A stretch of 57,521 bases of DNA, from the NCBI GenBank assembly GCA_001464055.1, contig LNET01000061.1, forward strand, positions 1 through 57,521, read 5' to 3'. Under the pieces are notes generated by a model, which was not told where the DNA came from, did no database searches, and saw only the letters and a program-made list of their open reading frames with translations. The position numbers and the translations under genes were made by a program. Positions 30,064 to 40,820 of the stretch are shown here, one piece after another. Positions within the stretch are counted from its first letter, which is position 1. Each line of letters starts with the position of its first letter. This DNA comes from Burkholderiales bacterium Ga0077543. GTDB taxonomy: Bacteria > Pseudomonadota > Gammaproteobacteria > Burkholderiales > Burkholderiaceae_C.

Positions 30064-30799
30064 CAGCGGTGCGCCCGCCGCCAGGCCCAGGCCACGGCGG
30101 CCGCGAAGAAAAGCGTGAAGCCGAGCGTGACCGCGCCATGCCCCAGCGCGCTGCCGGCGATGCTGCGCCCGCTGATGGCCAGCGCCAGCTCGGCCAGGTG
30201 AAAGCTGGGCATGGCCAGCGCCAGGGCCTGCATCCAGCCCGGGAACAGGAAAACCGGGATCCACAGGCCCCCCAGCACCGACAGCGCCAGGAACACCAGG
30301 TTGGTCACGCCCATGGCGGCCGAACCACCGAAGCGCAGCCCGATGACCAGCCCCAGCAGCCCGATGGGCACGGCCGCCAGCACATGCAGCAGGGCCAGCG
30401 ACAGCCAGCTGGAAAGGGGCAGCACCACGCCGGCGCCCCAGGCCGCCAAGGCGTACAGCGCCAGCAGCACCCCTGCGGTGAAGCCCACGCAGGTGAGCAG
30501 CTTGGCACCCAGGACGACGGGCACCGGCAGCGGCGCAATCTGCTTGAGCGCCAGCTGCCCGGTTTCGCGTTCGTGGGCGACGCCGGCGCCGAAGGCGAAC
30601 AGGGCCGGGCCGAGCGCGGCAAACACGCCGTAAGTGGCCATCAGGTAAGCCGCGTTGCCGCCACCCGGCCTGGCCAGGACGATGCCGAACAGCGCGTAAA
30701 AGGCCAGGGGCATCACCAGCGTCGGAATGGCGAAGGCAGGCTGGCGCCAGGACTTGCGCCACTCGGCCTGGGTCTCGGCCCACAGCAGGCTCAGGGTGT

Positions 30800-30803
<4 letters not shown>
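30063..30803 (-). CDS. ABC-2 type transporter permease
   Basis: 246-aa integral membrane subunit with about six helices, for example IPTLVMPLAFYALFGIVL, LLTCVGFTAGVLLALYAL and LVFLALSVLGGLWIPVFLF. Motifs HERETGQLALKQIAPLP and LSVLGGLWIPVFLFPGWMQ are typical of ABC-2 exporters. The ATG overlaps the ATPase stop (ATGA). With the ATPase it should form an exporter of unknown substrate, possibly a lipid or antimicrobial compound. Confidence 0.9.
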
Positions 30804-31711
<908 letters not shown>

Positions 31712-31792
31712 CGTCGAATTCCTGGCGTGGCGAATGGCGCCACTGTGGGCCAGCCCGGGCCTGGCCGCCAGTGCGTGGAGTCAGGTGCCAGG

Positions 31793-31808
31793 CATGACAA
31801 ATGTCATG
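31793..31808. promoter_or_regulatory. palindromic operator of the ABC transporter-kinase-regulator operon
   Basis: CATGACAAATGTCATG is a 16-bp palindrome (seven-base arms) located 82-97 bp before the ATPase ATG. It is AT-rich compared with its surroundings. Its form (TGACA-N2-TGTCA) fits known sites of NarL/DesR-type regulators, and such a regulator is encoded in the operon, so autoregulation is a reasonable inference. Confidence 0.6.
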
Positions 31809-31848
31809 GGTCCCGCGCCGGGCTGGAGCGAACCGACGCGCGCCGGGC

Positions 31849-33258
31849 TCAGCCGCCTTCAGAGCGTCCGGGGTCCTTGATGTCGGCGAACTTGGCGGCC
31901 ATGGTCGGATTGCCGCGCGTCAGCTTCTTGATCGTCACGTCCTGTGCCTTGTCGTTGGCCAGGCGCAGGTTGCGGTCGGTGCCGAGCAGGGCTTCCTTGG
32001 TCTTCTGCAGGTGGTCGATCGACTTGTCGATCTCGTCGATGGCGGTCTGGAAACGCCTGGACGCCAGGTCGTAGTTCTTCGCGAACGCGGCCTTGAACGA
32101 TTCGAGCTCGCCTTCGAAGTTCGTGATGTCGACGTTCTGCGCTTTCACCAGCGCCAGTTCCGACTTGTACTTCAGTGAATTCAGCGCCGCATTGCGCAGC
32201 AGCGTGATGATGGGAATGAAGAACTGCGGCCGCACTACGTACATCTTCGGGTAGCGGTGGAAGACATCGACGATGCCGGTGTTGTAGAGCTCGCTGTCGG
32301 GTTCCAGCAGCGACACCAGCACGGCGTATTCGCAGCCCTTTTCGCTGCGGTCCTTGTCCAGTTCCTTCAGGAAATCTTCGTTGCGGTTCTTCGTGGCCGT
32401 GCGGTCGGCCTCGTTCTTCATCTCGAACATGATCGAGACGATCTCGGTGCCGGCCTCGTCGGCATCGCGGAAGATGTAGTCGCCCTTGCTGCCGCTGCGC
32501 GCGTCGTTGTCCTTCTCGAAATAGGCGCGCGGGAAGGCCATGGCGCGGATGCGGTTGAATTCCGTCTCGCAATGGAGTTCCAGCGTCTCGCCCAGCATCT
32601 TGGTCGAGAGCCGGGCCTTCATGTCGCGCAGGCGTTCGATGGCTTCGTCGCGGTCCTTGATCTGGGTTTCGTACTTGTCCTGCAAGGCCTTTTCGGCCAG
32701 CTGCTTTTCAAGCCGCGCGCGTTCCAGCCCGTTCTTCAGCTCGTCGCGTTCCTTTTCCACCCCGGCCAGGGCTTCGGCAAGCGCCAGCTTTTGTGTCAGT
32801 TCGAAGGATTCGAGCCGCGACTTCAGGCCCTGCGTTTCGGCCTGCTGGGTGGCCAGTGCTTTCTGCAACTGGTATTCGAGCTGTGCTTCGGCCAGCCTGG
32901 CGGCGGCCTGCTGGTCGTGCCGGGCCTGGGCCAGTTCGTTGGCCAGCGCATCGCGTTGCTTCTCGATGCGGGCCATGGCTTCGGCCACCGCCAGCTTGCG
33001 CGCCACTTCGCCGGCTTCGAGCTGTGCTTTCAGGTCCTGGATCTGCGCGTCCTTGGCCATGGCGGCTTTTTGCTGCGCGGCGGCGAGCCTGGCCTCAGCC
33101 AGTTCCACGGCATTGCGCTTGTCGCGCTCGGCGATTTCCAGCCGTTCCTGCAGCTGCTGGCTGAAATCGGCGTCGCGCACCTGTTTCAGGATGTCGGCAT
33201 AGCCGGCTTCGTCGATCTTGAAGGCCTTGCCGCAATGGGGACAGTCGATCGAATGCAT
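31849..33258 (-). CDS. DUF2130 domain protein
   Basis: 469-aa cytoplasmic protein. It starts [29 protein letters not shown], a zinc-ribbon CPHC pair. A long coiled coil follows (about 35-235; Glu/Ala/Lys/Gln-rich). The C-terminal DUF2130 region includes [46 protein letters not shown], a stretch compatible with a PD-(D/E)XK-like nuclease core. Members are often near defence or nucleic-acid genes, but the function is unproven. The ATG at 33258 is chosen because it begins at the zinc ribbon. Confidence 0.85.
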   Translation of the reverse strand: MHSIDCPHCGKAFKIDEAGYADILKQVRDADFSQQLQERLEIAERDKRNAVELAEARLAAAQQKAAMAKDAQIQDLKAQLEAGEVARKLAVAEAMARIEKQRDALANELAQARHDQQAAARLAEAQLEYQLQKALATQQAETQGLKSRLESFELTQKLALAEALAGVEKERDELKNGLERARLEKQLAEKALQDKYETQIKDRDEAIERLRDMKARLSTKMLGETLELHCETEFNRIRAMAFPRAYFEKDNDARSGSKGDYIFRDADEAGTEIVSIMFEMKNEADRTATKNRNEDFLKELDKDRSEKGCEYAVLVSLLEPDSELYNTGIVDVFHRYPKMYVVRPQFFIPIITLLRNAALNSLKYKSELALVKAQNVDITNFEGELESFKAAFAKNYDLASRRFQTAIDEIDKSIDHLQKTKEALLGTDRNLRLANDKAQDVTIKKLTRGNPTMAAKFADIKDPGRSEGG

Positions 33259-33485
33259 CGGAAGGTGTGTCTCTGAGTGGGTGGGCGCACGCCGAGAACC
33301 GCGGGTGTCTGCACAGCATAAGCTGGCGGGCGGAAGTGAAAACGGCACAGCCCGGGCGTGCACAGTGGCGTGGGCGGCGCTGGCGTTCGCGATGAAGATG
33401 TGCCCCGCGGCGCAGGCGCCCTGGGCGTCGACCGCCAGCCCGGCAAGAAGAAGCAACAGCCCCAACCCACCACCGAGGAAGCACC

Positions 33486-34040
33486 ATGGCCAATGTCACC
33501 CTGATGTTCGCATTCACTGCCAGCAATCAATTCCAGCCCTTGACCGGCAGCAGCCCGCAGCAGGGCTTGTGCACGCCGGCGATCGCGTTGATCGATGGGC
33601 AGGGCGAGGTCACCATCAGCGGGGACATGCTGCCCTACAAGGTCAATAGCGGCGGGAAGCTCTTCGACGCCTACCCGACGGCCTTGAGCACCAGCGGCAA
33701 CCCGACCGTCCTGACCGTGCTCAGCGGCAAGCAGCCGACCTTTCAGTTCACCGTCTCGAACGTCGTCTCCGGCCTGGCTGGCAATTTCTACCTCGGCGGC
33801 ATCGCGCTGAAGAGTGTTCCTTCGACGTCCGGAGGAACCTCGACGGCCGGCGAAGCCGGGGACGTCTTCGATGCCATCACCGTGGATGTGGACCCGAGCA
33901 CCGGCGCCACGACGCTGAAGGTGCACGACAACAACCCCAAGGCGGCGACCAGCAAGACCTACGAGTTCTGGGTGATGGTGCAGAACCCCAGCGGGGATGT
34001 GGGCCTGATCGACCCGCGCATCGTCAATTCCTCGAATTGA
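33486..34040 (+). CDS. hypothetical protein
   Basis: 184-aa protein not assigned to a family. It is beta-rich: [38 protein letters not shown] and [25 protein letters not shown]. There is no signal peptide or membrane helix. The ATG has GAGGAA seven bases upstream. The 3' end overlaps the convergent cyclase gene by 17 bp. The gene is divergent from the DUF2130 gene across 227 bp, in which nothing else was seen. Confidence 0.7.
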   Translation: MANVTLMFAFTASNQFQPLTGSSPQQGLCTPAIALIDGQGEVTISGDMLPYKVNSGGKLFDAYPTALSTSGNPTVLTVLSGKQPTFQFTVSNVVSGLAGNFYLGGIALKSVPSTSGGTSTAGEAGDVFDAITVDVDPSTGATTLKVHDNNPKAATSKTYEFWVMVQNPSGDVGLIDPRIVNSSN

Positions 34041-37000
34041 GCGGCGTCGTTTCTGTTGTCCCGTCTGTGGCGCCTGCTCCCGTCGGGTGTGCCGACAGTT
34101 CACTGGCCTCGGTTCCAACCAGACCACCGCTGGCCGCCAGCAGCTCGCGATGGCAGGCCACGCGCTGGAGGAAGTTCTGCCGCTGCACGGGGCTCAGCAG
34201 CCGCCCGGCGCGGGTCAGCAACTCGCGCCGGGCTTCGGCCAGCACGCTGCTGGCGCGGGGGTCTGCTGCTGCCCGCAGCGCTCGCCAAGTGGCCCAGTGG
34301 ATGCGCATCGGCTCGTCGGTGCCCTCGATGCCTACGCCACGACCCAGCCGCGCCAACACCTCGTCGGCGTGCTCCAGCGCTGCTGCCGTGTCCTGCCGCG
34401 CCAGCGCTTCCTCGGCCAGTGCGGCAATCGCTTCGAGCGCCAGGTTCTCCATCTTCAAGGCATCGAACAGGTCGCGTGACTGGGTGCACCGGTCGCGCGC
34501 GGCCTGCAACTGCCCCAGCTGCAGCGCGGCCTGGCCGGCCACGCGCAGGGCGGCAGCCTCGGCCCAGCGGTCGCCCAGGGTGCTGAGGGTGGCCAGCGCG
34601 CGCTGCGCGTGCTGTGCTGCCAGCTGCGGCCGGCCTTGCAGCAGCGCCACGATGCCCAGGTTGATGTCGATGATGGCGCGGTTCTGGCGCTGCCCCACGC
34701 GTTCGCACAGCGCTGCCGATTGTTCGAACTGCGCCTGCGCGCTGTCGTAGTCGCCCACAGCCAGCGCCGCGAAGGCCAGGTTGCACAAGGTGCCGCCTTC
34801 GTTGGAAACATGGCCCACGGCCCGGTGCAGGGCCAGCGCGGCCTGGTAGTGGCTGATGGCGGCGTCGATGTCGCCGCGGTCGAAGGCCATCATGCCCAGC
34901 TGGTTCAGGGTGCTGGCTTCGATGCGCGGGCGGCCTGCTGCGCGGGCCAGTCGCAGGGCGTGCGCGGCGGCGCTGGTGGCTTCTTCGAAACGCGTCAGGC
35001 GGCACAGCACGTGCATGGTCTCGGACCAGATGGCTGCCCCGATATCGAGCCGTTCGGCTGGCGCCTGCCGCAGGGCTTGTTGCGCCAGCGCGAGTGCGGC
35101 TCGGGCATCACCGAAGTGAAACTCGTGCTTTGCCTGCCGCAGCAGCGCCTGGCTCCGCCAGGCCGGGTCGCCGTGCGCGTCGGCCAGCTGCGACAAGCCC
35201 CGCACCGCATCGGCCATGCCTTCGCGGTCGGACATGGTTTCCAGCACGTCCAGGCGGAGCAGGATCAGCGCCAGGTGCTGCGCGCACTGTTCGGGCGCCG
35301 CTGTGTCCAGCAGGGCCAGCGCGCGGCCCACGTGGGCCAGAGCGTCGGCATTCGCGAACCGCCGCTGTGCCAATTGGGCAGCCTGGTGCCAGGCCGCGCA
35401 GGCGGCCTGCGCCTGGCCGGCGCGTTCCAGATGTTCGGCCAACTGGTCGGCCAGGGCCTCGGCGCCGGGCTGCGCCGCCAGCCAGGCCGCCAGCGTTCGG
35501 TGCGCGCCCTGCTTCACGCGCTTGAGCAGGCTGTCGTAGGCCACCTGGTGCAGGCTGTGGTGCCTGAACGCAAATTCGCGCGCATCGGGCAGGCGGCTTT
35601 GCGGCTGCGGCGTGATGAGGTCGCGCCGCACCAGGTCGCCCAGCGCGGCTGGCGCGCTGGCGTCCAGCACGGCCAGGGGCTGGTCCCAGAAGGTGGCGCC
35701 GACGATGGCCGCCGTCTGCAGAGCGCGCCGCCGGGTGGCCGGCAGGGCGTCCAGCCGTGCCTGCAGCAGGCCCTGCAGCGTGGTGGGCAGGGTCATCGGC
35801 TGTGCATTGCCGGCCTGCAGCTTCCAGCTGTCGCCGTCCACGGCAATCACGCCGGTGTCGATGAGCATGTTCACCCGCTCTTCCATGAAGAAAGGGTTGC
35901 CTTCGCTGGATGCGGCCACGGCTTGCGCCATCGCTTGCGCTGCTGCAGGGTCGCTGCCGGCCACGCGGCGCAGCAGCGATTGCGCCAGCCCCAGCCTGGC
36001 GCTGGGGGGCAGCGGCTGCAGCAGCCGCTGCAGGCTGGCGGGGCCGGCCCAGGCGGGCCGGCGGTCCAGCAAGGCCGGGCGGGCCAGCACCAGCAGGCAC
36101 AGCGGCAGTTCGCCCGGGTCTTGTGCCAGGTGTTCGAGAAAGTCGAGCGAGCCGTCGTCGGCCCACTGCACGTCGTCCAGCGCCAGCAGCAGCGGGCCGT
36201 GGTGCGCGGCCAGGGCGCGCAAGATCTGCCGGGCCAGCTCGAAGGCCTCGTCGCGCAGTGCGCGGGCGTCTGCCCGGGGGGTGTGCGTGTCGGTTTCGCC
36301 AAGGCCGGGCAGCGCCAGCAAATGGCCCAGCAGGCTGGCGCCTTCGGCCGCTGTTGCTGCCGGCAACCAGGGCCCTGCGGCCTGCTGCCAGGCCTGCGGT
36401 GCCAGGGTGACTGCGCCGCCCTGGGCCTGCAGGCCCAGCACAGCCAGCAACAGCTCGCGCAGCAGGCCGTAGGGGCGGTTGCGCAACCGTTCTGCCGCAC
36501 GCGCCACCCAGGCCGCTGCCTGCGGCTGGCTGTGGGCGCGCCGGGCCAGCAGTTCGTGCAGCAGCCGGCTCTTGCCCAGCCCGCCTTCGCCCACCAGCAG
36601 CACGCGGCGCAGGCCGTTGGCGCTGCTGCAGGCGGCTTCGAGCCAGGCGAGTTCCTCGCTGCGGCCCAGCAGCGGCGCATGCACGCCGTCGACACCGCGG
36701 CGGGCCGCGCTGACGGGTTGCTCCAGCAGCCCGGTGACGAGCCAGGTGCGCAGCGCTTCCTCGTGGCCCTTCACCTGCAGGGGAGGCTGCGGCTGCGCCT
36801 CGAACAAGCCGCGCACCAGGCGCCAGGTGTCCTGGCTGATGCGCAGGCCGCCGACCGGCGCGGTTTGTTCCATGCGTGCGGCCAGGTTGACGGTGGCGCC
36901 GCGCATGCGGCCCTGGCCGTCCACCCCTTCGCTGAGCAGCACGCTGCCGCTGTGCACGCCCACGCGGATGGAGAACGCCGGCAAGCCCGGGTGCCGCAGG

Positions 37001-37455
37001 CGGATCTGCGCCGCCTGGGCCTGGGCTGCCTGCAGCAGGGCCAGGCCGGCGAGTACGGCACGCTCGGCATCGTCTTCGCGCACTTCTTCGATGCCGAAGG
37101 CCGCCAGCACGCTGTCACCGGCGTATTCCAGCACCTGGCCGCCATGGCGGTCGATGACTTCGGTGAAGGCCGACAGGGCGCCGTCCATCACCGTGTAGGT
37201 GTCTTCGGCGTCCATCGACTGGGTCAAGGCCGTGGAGCCGACGACGTCGAGAAACAGCACCGACACCAGCCGCAGCGGCCTTTCGGCGGCCAGCGGCTGG
37301 CGGGCAGCCTCATCGGCCAGCGCTGGCGGCGCCAGCGCCTGCAACTCGGCGCGCAGGCTGGCCAGCGCGGCATCGGTGGCCGAATCGCCCAGCCGCTCGC
37401 GCTGCGATTCGAGCAGGCTGATGGCGCCTTGCAGGTCTTTGGGGGTGCGCTGCAT
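34024..37455 (-). CDS. class III adenylate/guanylate cyclase with AAA ATPase and TPR domains (paralogue)
   Basis: 1143-aa signalling protein with the same order of domains as the protein at 6611-9994. The cyclase domain has Asp70 in LFLDVVGSTALTQ, Asp114 in YAGDSVLAAFG and the Asn/Arg pair in GATVNLAARMEQ, so it seems catalytically complete. The NTPase module has Walker A VGEGGLGKSRLL near 290 and Walker B LLLALDDVQWADDGSLDFL. C-terminal TPR-like repeats include GDIDAAISHYQAALALHRAVGHVSNEG. Similarity to the first copy runs along the whole length but is divergent, so this is an old duplication or separate acquisition. It is the last chromosomal gene before the island. Confidence 0.9.
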   Translation of the reverse strand: MQRTPKDLQGAISLLESQRERLGDSATDAALASLRAELQALAPPALADEAARQPLAAERPLRLVSVLFLDVVGSTALTQSMDAEDTYTVMDGALSAFTEVIDRHGGQVLEYAGDSVLAAFGIEEVREDDAERAVLAGLALLQAAQAQAAQIRLRHPGLPAFSIRVGVHSGSVLLSEGVDGQGRMRGATVNLAARMEQTAPVGGLRISQDTWRLVRGLFEAQPQPPLQVKGHEEALRTWLVTGLLEQPVSAARRGVDGVHAPLLGRSEELAWLEAACSSANGLRRVLLVGEGGLGKSRLLHELLARRAHSQPQAAAWVARAAERLRNRPYGLLRELLLAVLGLQAQGGAVTLAPQAWQQAAGPWLPAATAAEGASLLGHLLALPGLGETDTHTPRADARALRDEAFELARQILRALAAHHGPLLLALDDVQWADDGSLDFLEHLAQDPGELPLCLLVLARPALLDRRPAWAGPASLQRLLQPLPPSARLGLAQSLLRRVAGSDPAAAQAMAQAVAASSEGNPFFMEERVNMLIDTGVIAVDGDSWKLQAGNAQPMTLPTTLQGLLQARLDALPATRRRALQTAAIVGATFWDQPLAVLDASAPAALGDLVRRDLITPQPQSRLPDAREFAFRHHSLHQVAYDSLLKRVKQGAHRTLAAWLAAQPGAEALADQLAEHLERAGQAQAACAAWHQAAQLAQRRFANADALAHVGRALALLDTAAPEQCAQHLALILLRLDVLETMSDREGMADAVRGLSQLADAHGDPAWRSQALLRQAKHEFHFGDARAALALAQQALRQAPAERLDIGAAIWSETMHVLCRLTRFEEATSAAAHALRLARAAGRPRIEASTLNQLGMMAFDRGDIDAAISHYQAALALHRAVGHVSNEGGTLCNLAFAALAVGDYDSAQAQFEQSAALCERVGQRQNRAIIDINLGIVALLQGRPQLAAQHAQRALATLSTLGDRWAEAAALRVAGQAALQLGQLQAARDRCTQSRDLFDALKMENLALEAIAALAEEALARQDTAAALEHADEVLARLGRGVGIEGTDEPMRIHWATWRALRAAADPRASSVLAEARRELLTRAGRLLSPVQRQNFLQRVACHRELLAASGGLVGTEASELSAHPTGAGATDGTTETTPLNSRN

Positions 37456-37516
37456 GGCGCGATTGTGTCGCGAGGGCTGGTTCAGCCGGGCCGTTCAGGT
37501 GGGCCTGGAGGTGGCC

Positions 37517-37537
37517 CTACATCAGAACGATGTCGTA
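37517..37537. repeat. attL, left 21-bp direct repeat
   Basis: A 21-bp sequence beginning CTACATCAG and ending GATGTCGTA, identical to 56615-56635. It contains inverted arms ACATC-agaac-GATGT, the kind of core a tyrosine integrase recognises. On the minus strand it encodes Y-D-I-V-L-M-stop with no gene around it. Confidence 0.88.
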
Positions 37538-37610
37538 TTGAGGGGGCGGATTCGGAAAGCGTTGACGGGACAACAACTTGCGCTCACGCCCTCGGTGTGT
37601 GTCGGTTCGA

Positions 37611-37628
37611 GCTACCCGTCTGGCTACC
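37611..37628. repeat. GCTACC repeats inside the left end
   Basis: GCTACCC at 37611 and GCTACC at 37623, exactly 12 bp apart, match the three 12-bp-spaced copies inside the right end. They are probable integrase arm-binding sites. Nothing else is recognised in the gap from 37456 to 37760. Confidence 0.55.
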
Positions 37629-37760
37629 TGGATTGCGTGGGCTTTCATGGGACGCCTCGACACCCGATGAAGCGGGGCTCGTTCACTGGCTGGCAAGTCT
37701 ACTGGTCGTACGGAAACTCAAGTTTCCCGAGACGCCAACCACCAAGGTCATGACGCGTCG

Positions 37761-38726
37761 TCAAGCGGCCGGTTCCGTCACGGCAGGCCGCAGGCGCAGC
37801 TCGTGATCGAACTCACCCCGCCGCACCTCGACCAGGTCGCTCATCGAGGCCAGCATCTCGTTGAAGGTCGAGAAGCCATAGCTTGATTCGTGAAAGGTCG
37901 AGTCGATGCGTTGGATGAACGGCCGGAGTCTCGCCTTCTGGATCCAGGTCTCGCCACGGTTCTGCGCCAGGCGCGCTATGGCCTTGCCGACAAGATCGCG
38001 CGCAGCCTTGCGCTGAGCCGCCGCGGTCTCGGCCACGTCGAGTAGCGTCCGCATCTCCTCCAGCTGAGACGTGGAATTCGCATCGGCGCCTGAAGCTTCG
38101 GCCGCAGCCGCGGCCGGCTGCGCCGCTGGGGCGACAGGCTCACCCGCCGCAGCCGGGGCTATCGCGCCAGCCGGTGGCTGCGTTGAAGCTACTGCCTCTG
38201 CGGCCGGCACCGTCGGTGCCAGCAGCGCTTCGTAGAACTTGAACTCGTGGCAGCTTCGAGCCCAGTGCTGGTTCGTTCCGCGCCGGCTGCCGATGCCCAC
38301 CAGCGTTCGCCCTGCAGCCTTCACCTTGTAGGACAGGGGCATGTAGTCGCTGTCGCCGCCGACGACGATGATGGTCCCGATGTGCGGAAAGCGGACCATG
38401 TCCTCCATCACGTCCAGGCAGAGCTTGATGTCGGCTCCGTTCTTCGCGTTGGCACCGGGCGGAAAGACCTGGATCAGCTCGATCGCAGCCTGCAGCAGGG
38501 ACTGCTTGTAGCGATTGAAGGACACCCAGTTGGCGAAAGCGCGATTGATGGCGATCGGGCCGAGCGAGAGTGCGTACTCGACGATCGTCTCGACATCGAT
38601 CACCTCGTCCTGAGGCCTGAACCTGTTGGCCAGATAGGCGCCCTGGCCATGAGCCTGATCCACCAGGTTGGCGTGCAGGTTCTCGAAGTCCCAGTAGATC
38701 GCGACCGACTCGGAGCCTTGTGCCAA
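37761..38726 (-). CDS. NYN-domain nuclease with C-terminal LOTUS/OST-HTH-like domain
   Basis: 321-aa protein. The NYN (PIN-like) nuclease domain spans residues 8-170: AIYWDFENLHANL carries the first acidic residues, NGADIKLCLDVMEDM the middle Asp, and IIVVGGDSDYMPL the GDSD signature. A Pro/Ala-rich linker (about 175-215) leads to a C-terminal domain with FIQRIDSTFHESSYGFSTFNEMLASMSDLVEVRR, the pattern of a LOTUS/OST-HTH RNA-binding module. This is the LabA-like family, predicted to act on RNA. The start is TTG at 38726, supported by AGGGAG six bases upstream. It lies 61 bp after rloB on the same strand, so it may belong to the same defence unit. Confidence 0.85.
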   Translation of the reverse strand: MAQGSESVAIYWDFENLHANLVDQAHGQGAYLANRFRPQDEVIDVETIVEYALSLGPIAINRAFANWVSFNRYKQSLLQAAIELIQVFPPGANAKNGADIKLCLDVMEDMVRFPHIGTIIVVGGDSDYMPLSYKVKAAGRTLVGIGSRRGTNQHWARSCHEFKFYEALLAPTVPAAEAVASTQPPAGAIAPAAAGEPVAPAAQPAAAAAEASGADANSTSQLEEMRTLLDVAETAAAQRKAARDLVGKAIARLAQNRGETWIQKARLRPFIQRIDSTFHESSYGFSTFNEMLASMSDLVEVRRGEFDHELRLRPAVTEPAA

Positions 38727-38787
38727 GTTGTTCTCCCTGACCGTGTTCTCTGCAAACCGTCCTGCCAGGCTGCCCGTCCCTCACCGG

Positions 38788-39477
38788 TCAAGCGGCTTGG
38801 TCCTTGAGATGCAGCAGGCGGTGCACCAGCGCGTGCATGTTCGTGTAGGGCTGCGTGCCATCCTCGGCCGTGTGTCCCGCAGCCAGCAACGCTTCGGCTC
38901 GCGCCGTTGCGACATCGAGGCGCTCATGCGTCACAGCCCAGTGTGAGCCCTGGCCCTTGGTGTAGCCAGCCACATGCACCCGAAGCCGGGCGAGAGCCTC
39001 GTCGCGATGGAGCGGCGCGAACACGTCCTCGAAGTGCAGCAGCAGCCACAGCTCGAAGCAAGGCACGGAGACCACGGCCTCGAAGGGCACCTTGACCCGT
39101 TCGTCGTTCTCGAGCCGCCCATTGAGTGCCGCAACACGCTGCAATGCAGCGTGGTAGGTGTGGTGCTCGTCGCGGTCGAACACAACGACGACCCGATCGA
39201 AGCTCCGCGCGTGGATGCCAAGCGCGCGCTGGCCCTCGGTGAACAGTCGCTCGGCGTACTCGACGATCCTGAGCGGCTCGGTGCCGTAGGCTGCAGGTTG
39301 GACCTGCACGTTGGCCGACGGCAGCCGCAACTGCTGCCGGATCTCGCCCAGGTACAGGGGCTCGGTCTTCGACCCTTCGCACACGATGAGCAGGCGCTCG
39401 GCAGGCTGGCGCTGCGCCTTGCGCCGCATCAGTTCACGCGCCGCCTGCCGGTGTTTGGGCTGACCGTCCTTACCCAT
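38788..39477 (-). CDS. rloB: RloB-family protein (AbiLii-like)
   Basis: 229-aa protein of the RloB family, which has a TOPRIM-like acidic core. Visible motifs are CEGSKTEPLYL (Glu34), VVVVFDRDEH (Asp101, Asp103), VPCFELWLLLHF near 138-149, and the C-terminal PYTNMHALV. In known systems RloB homologues pair with an AAA ATPase (RloA) and are found in restriction loci; AbiL of lactococci has the same pair and gives abortive infection. The gene follows rloA by 16 bp. Its activity here is inferred only from that pairing. Confidence 0.88.
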   Translation of the reverse strand: MGKDGQPKHRQAARELMRRKAQRQPAERLLIVCEGSKTEPLYLGEIRQQLRLPSANVQVQPAAYGTEPLRIVEYAERLFTEGQRALGIHARSFDRVVVVFDRDEHHTYHAALQRVAALNGRLENDERVKVPFEAVVSVPCFELWLLLHFEDVFAPLHRDEALARLRVHVAGYTKGQGSHWAVTHERLDVATARAEALLAAGHTAEDGTQPYTNMHALVHRLLHLKDQAA

Positions 39478-39493
39478 CAGGCATGCGGGTCCG

Positions 39494-40810
39494 TCAGACC
39501 GTCACCGGAGCACCCGGAGCCGAGCGCGCCGACGGCGCGACCACCGACGACGCCGTCTCCGGCAAGGCGGAGAACATCGGCACCGCCCCGTAGCGCCCCA
39601 TCAGGTAGCCGCGTTCCCACGCCTCATGCTTGCGCGGGCTGAAATCCGACAGCGGGAAGATCCGCGTGGCCTGCGTTCCGTCCTTCTCGGCGAACCACAC
39701 CTGGTCGCGCCGGAACAACGTGTGGTCCAGCAACGACGTGTCGTGCGTGCTGAAGACCAGCTGCGCGCCGTGCGGGTTCAGCACCGGGTCGTGGAACATG
39801 CCGACCAAACGCCGGACCAGCAGGGTGTGCAGGCTGCGATCCAGTTCATCCACCACCAGCACGCGGCCATGCTTGAGCACATCCAGCACCGGCGCGGCCA
39901 GGCTGAACAGGCGCTGCGTGCCTTCGGACTCCTCGTGCAGCTCGAACTTCGCGCTGCCCTGCTCGGTGCGGTGCTCGAAGATCGGAAAGAGGAACTCCCC
40001 TTCCTCCTGCCGGGCCTGGGCAACACCCCCGGGCTGAAACATCACTTGGCCGCGGAGCCCCTTTCGCGGCACAGCCGACACCTCGGCGATGGAGATGTCT
40101 GCCGTCGCCAGGAAGTCTCGAACCGCGGCACGGCCCTCCGTCGATTCCAGCAATGCCGTCGTGAACGCGTGGTCGATGAACGCGCCCGCCGGCAAGTACA
40201 CCAGGCCCTGCACCAACCACCGCGCCACCGGGCCGAGCAACTCGCTGTTGAGCTGCGCCGCCGTCGACAGGAACAGCGCGTTGGGCCGCGTGCTCTCCTG
40301 CCAGAGCTTGCGCGGGCCGGTCAGGTAGGCGCTGAACTCGTAGACGTAGCGTTCACCACTGTCGTCCAGGCGGCGGCTGAACCACTGCGTGGGCTTCGCG
40401 GTGCGCCAGACCATCAGCTGCTCGCTGACGATGCGATCGGCCGTCATCGCGAAGCTGTACTGATGGCGGATGCCGTCGACCAGGAAACTGGCCTCGAACT
40501 CGGTTGGCTGGCTGGCCGTAGCCGGGTCGAGCCGGAAAGGCTGGACGTTGTAGGTCTGACCCGGCTGCACGACCGTGGCCGACTCGGCCACCATCGCCCG
40601 AAGGTAGTTCAGCGCAAAGAGCAACGTGCTCTTGCCGCTGGCATTGGGCCCGTACAGCACCGCCGAGCGAACGGCCTGGGGCAAGGCCTTCAGGCCGGTC
40701 GGCGCCAGGTGCGTGGCGGCCAGTTCCTTGTCGGCCGGCGCGGCCACAAAGCTCAGGGACTGCTCGTCCTTGATCGACCGGAAGTTGCGGATGCGGAACT
40801 CGAGCAGCAT
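39494..40810 (-). CDS. rloA: RloA-family AAA ATPase (AbiLi-like)
   Basis: 438-aa ATPase of the ABC/OLD-like AAA_15/AAA_21 type. The N-terminus MLLEFRIRNFRSIKDEQSLSF is characteristic. Walker A is YGPNASGKST at 53-62. The signature region, FELHEESEGTQRLFSLAAPVL, leads into Walker B VLVVDELDRSLHTLLV, and FSTHDTSLLDHTLFRRDQVWF is the switch region. It probably senses infection and controls RloB. The ATG at 40810 has GGAG ahead, and a perfect palindrome overlaps the leader. It is divergent from parA across 160 bp. Confidence 0.9.
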   Translation of the reverse strand: MLLEFRIRNFRSIKDEQSLSFVAAPADKELAATHLAPTGLKALPQAVRSAVLYGPNASGKSTLLFALNYLRAMVAESATVVQPGQTYNVQPFRLDPATASQPTEFEASFLVDGIRHQYSFAMTADRIVSEQLMVWRTAKPTQWFSRRLDDSGERYVYEFSAYLTGPRKLWQESTRPNALFLSTAAQLNSELLGPVARWLVQGLVYLPAGAFIDHAFTTALLESTEGRAAVRDFLATADISIAEVSAVPRKGLRGQVMFQPGGVAQARQEEGEFLFPIFEHRTEQGSAKFELHEESEGTQRLFSLAAPVLDVLKHGRVLVVDELDRSLHTLLVRRLVGMFHDPVLNPHGAQLVFSTHDTSLLDHTLFRRDQVWFAEKDGTQATRIFPLSDFSPRKHEAWERGYLMGRYGAVPMFSALPETASSVVAPSARSAPGAPVTV

Positions 40811-40820
40811 GATCGGCTCC

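Noticed and set aside
37595..37640. GGTTCGAGCTACC resembling a tRNA T-loop at the island's left end
   Set aside because: No acceptor, D or anticodon stem fits around it. The integration target is clearly the end of rng.
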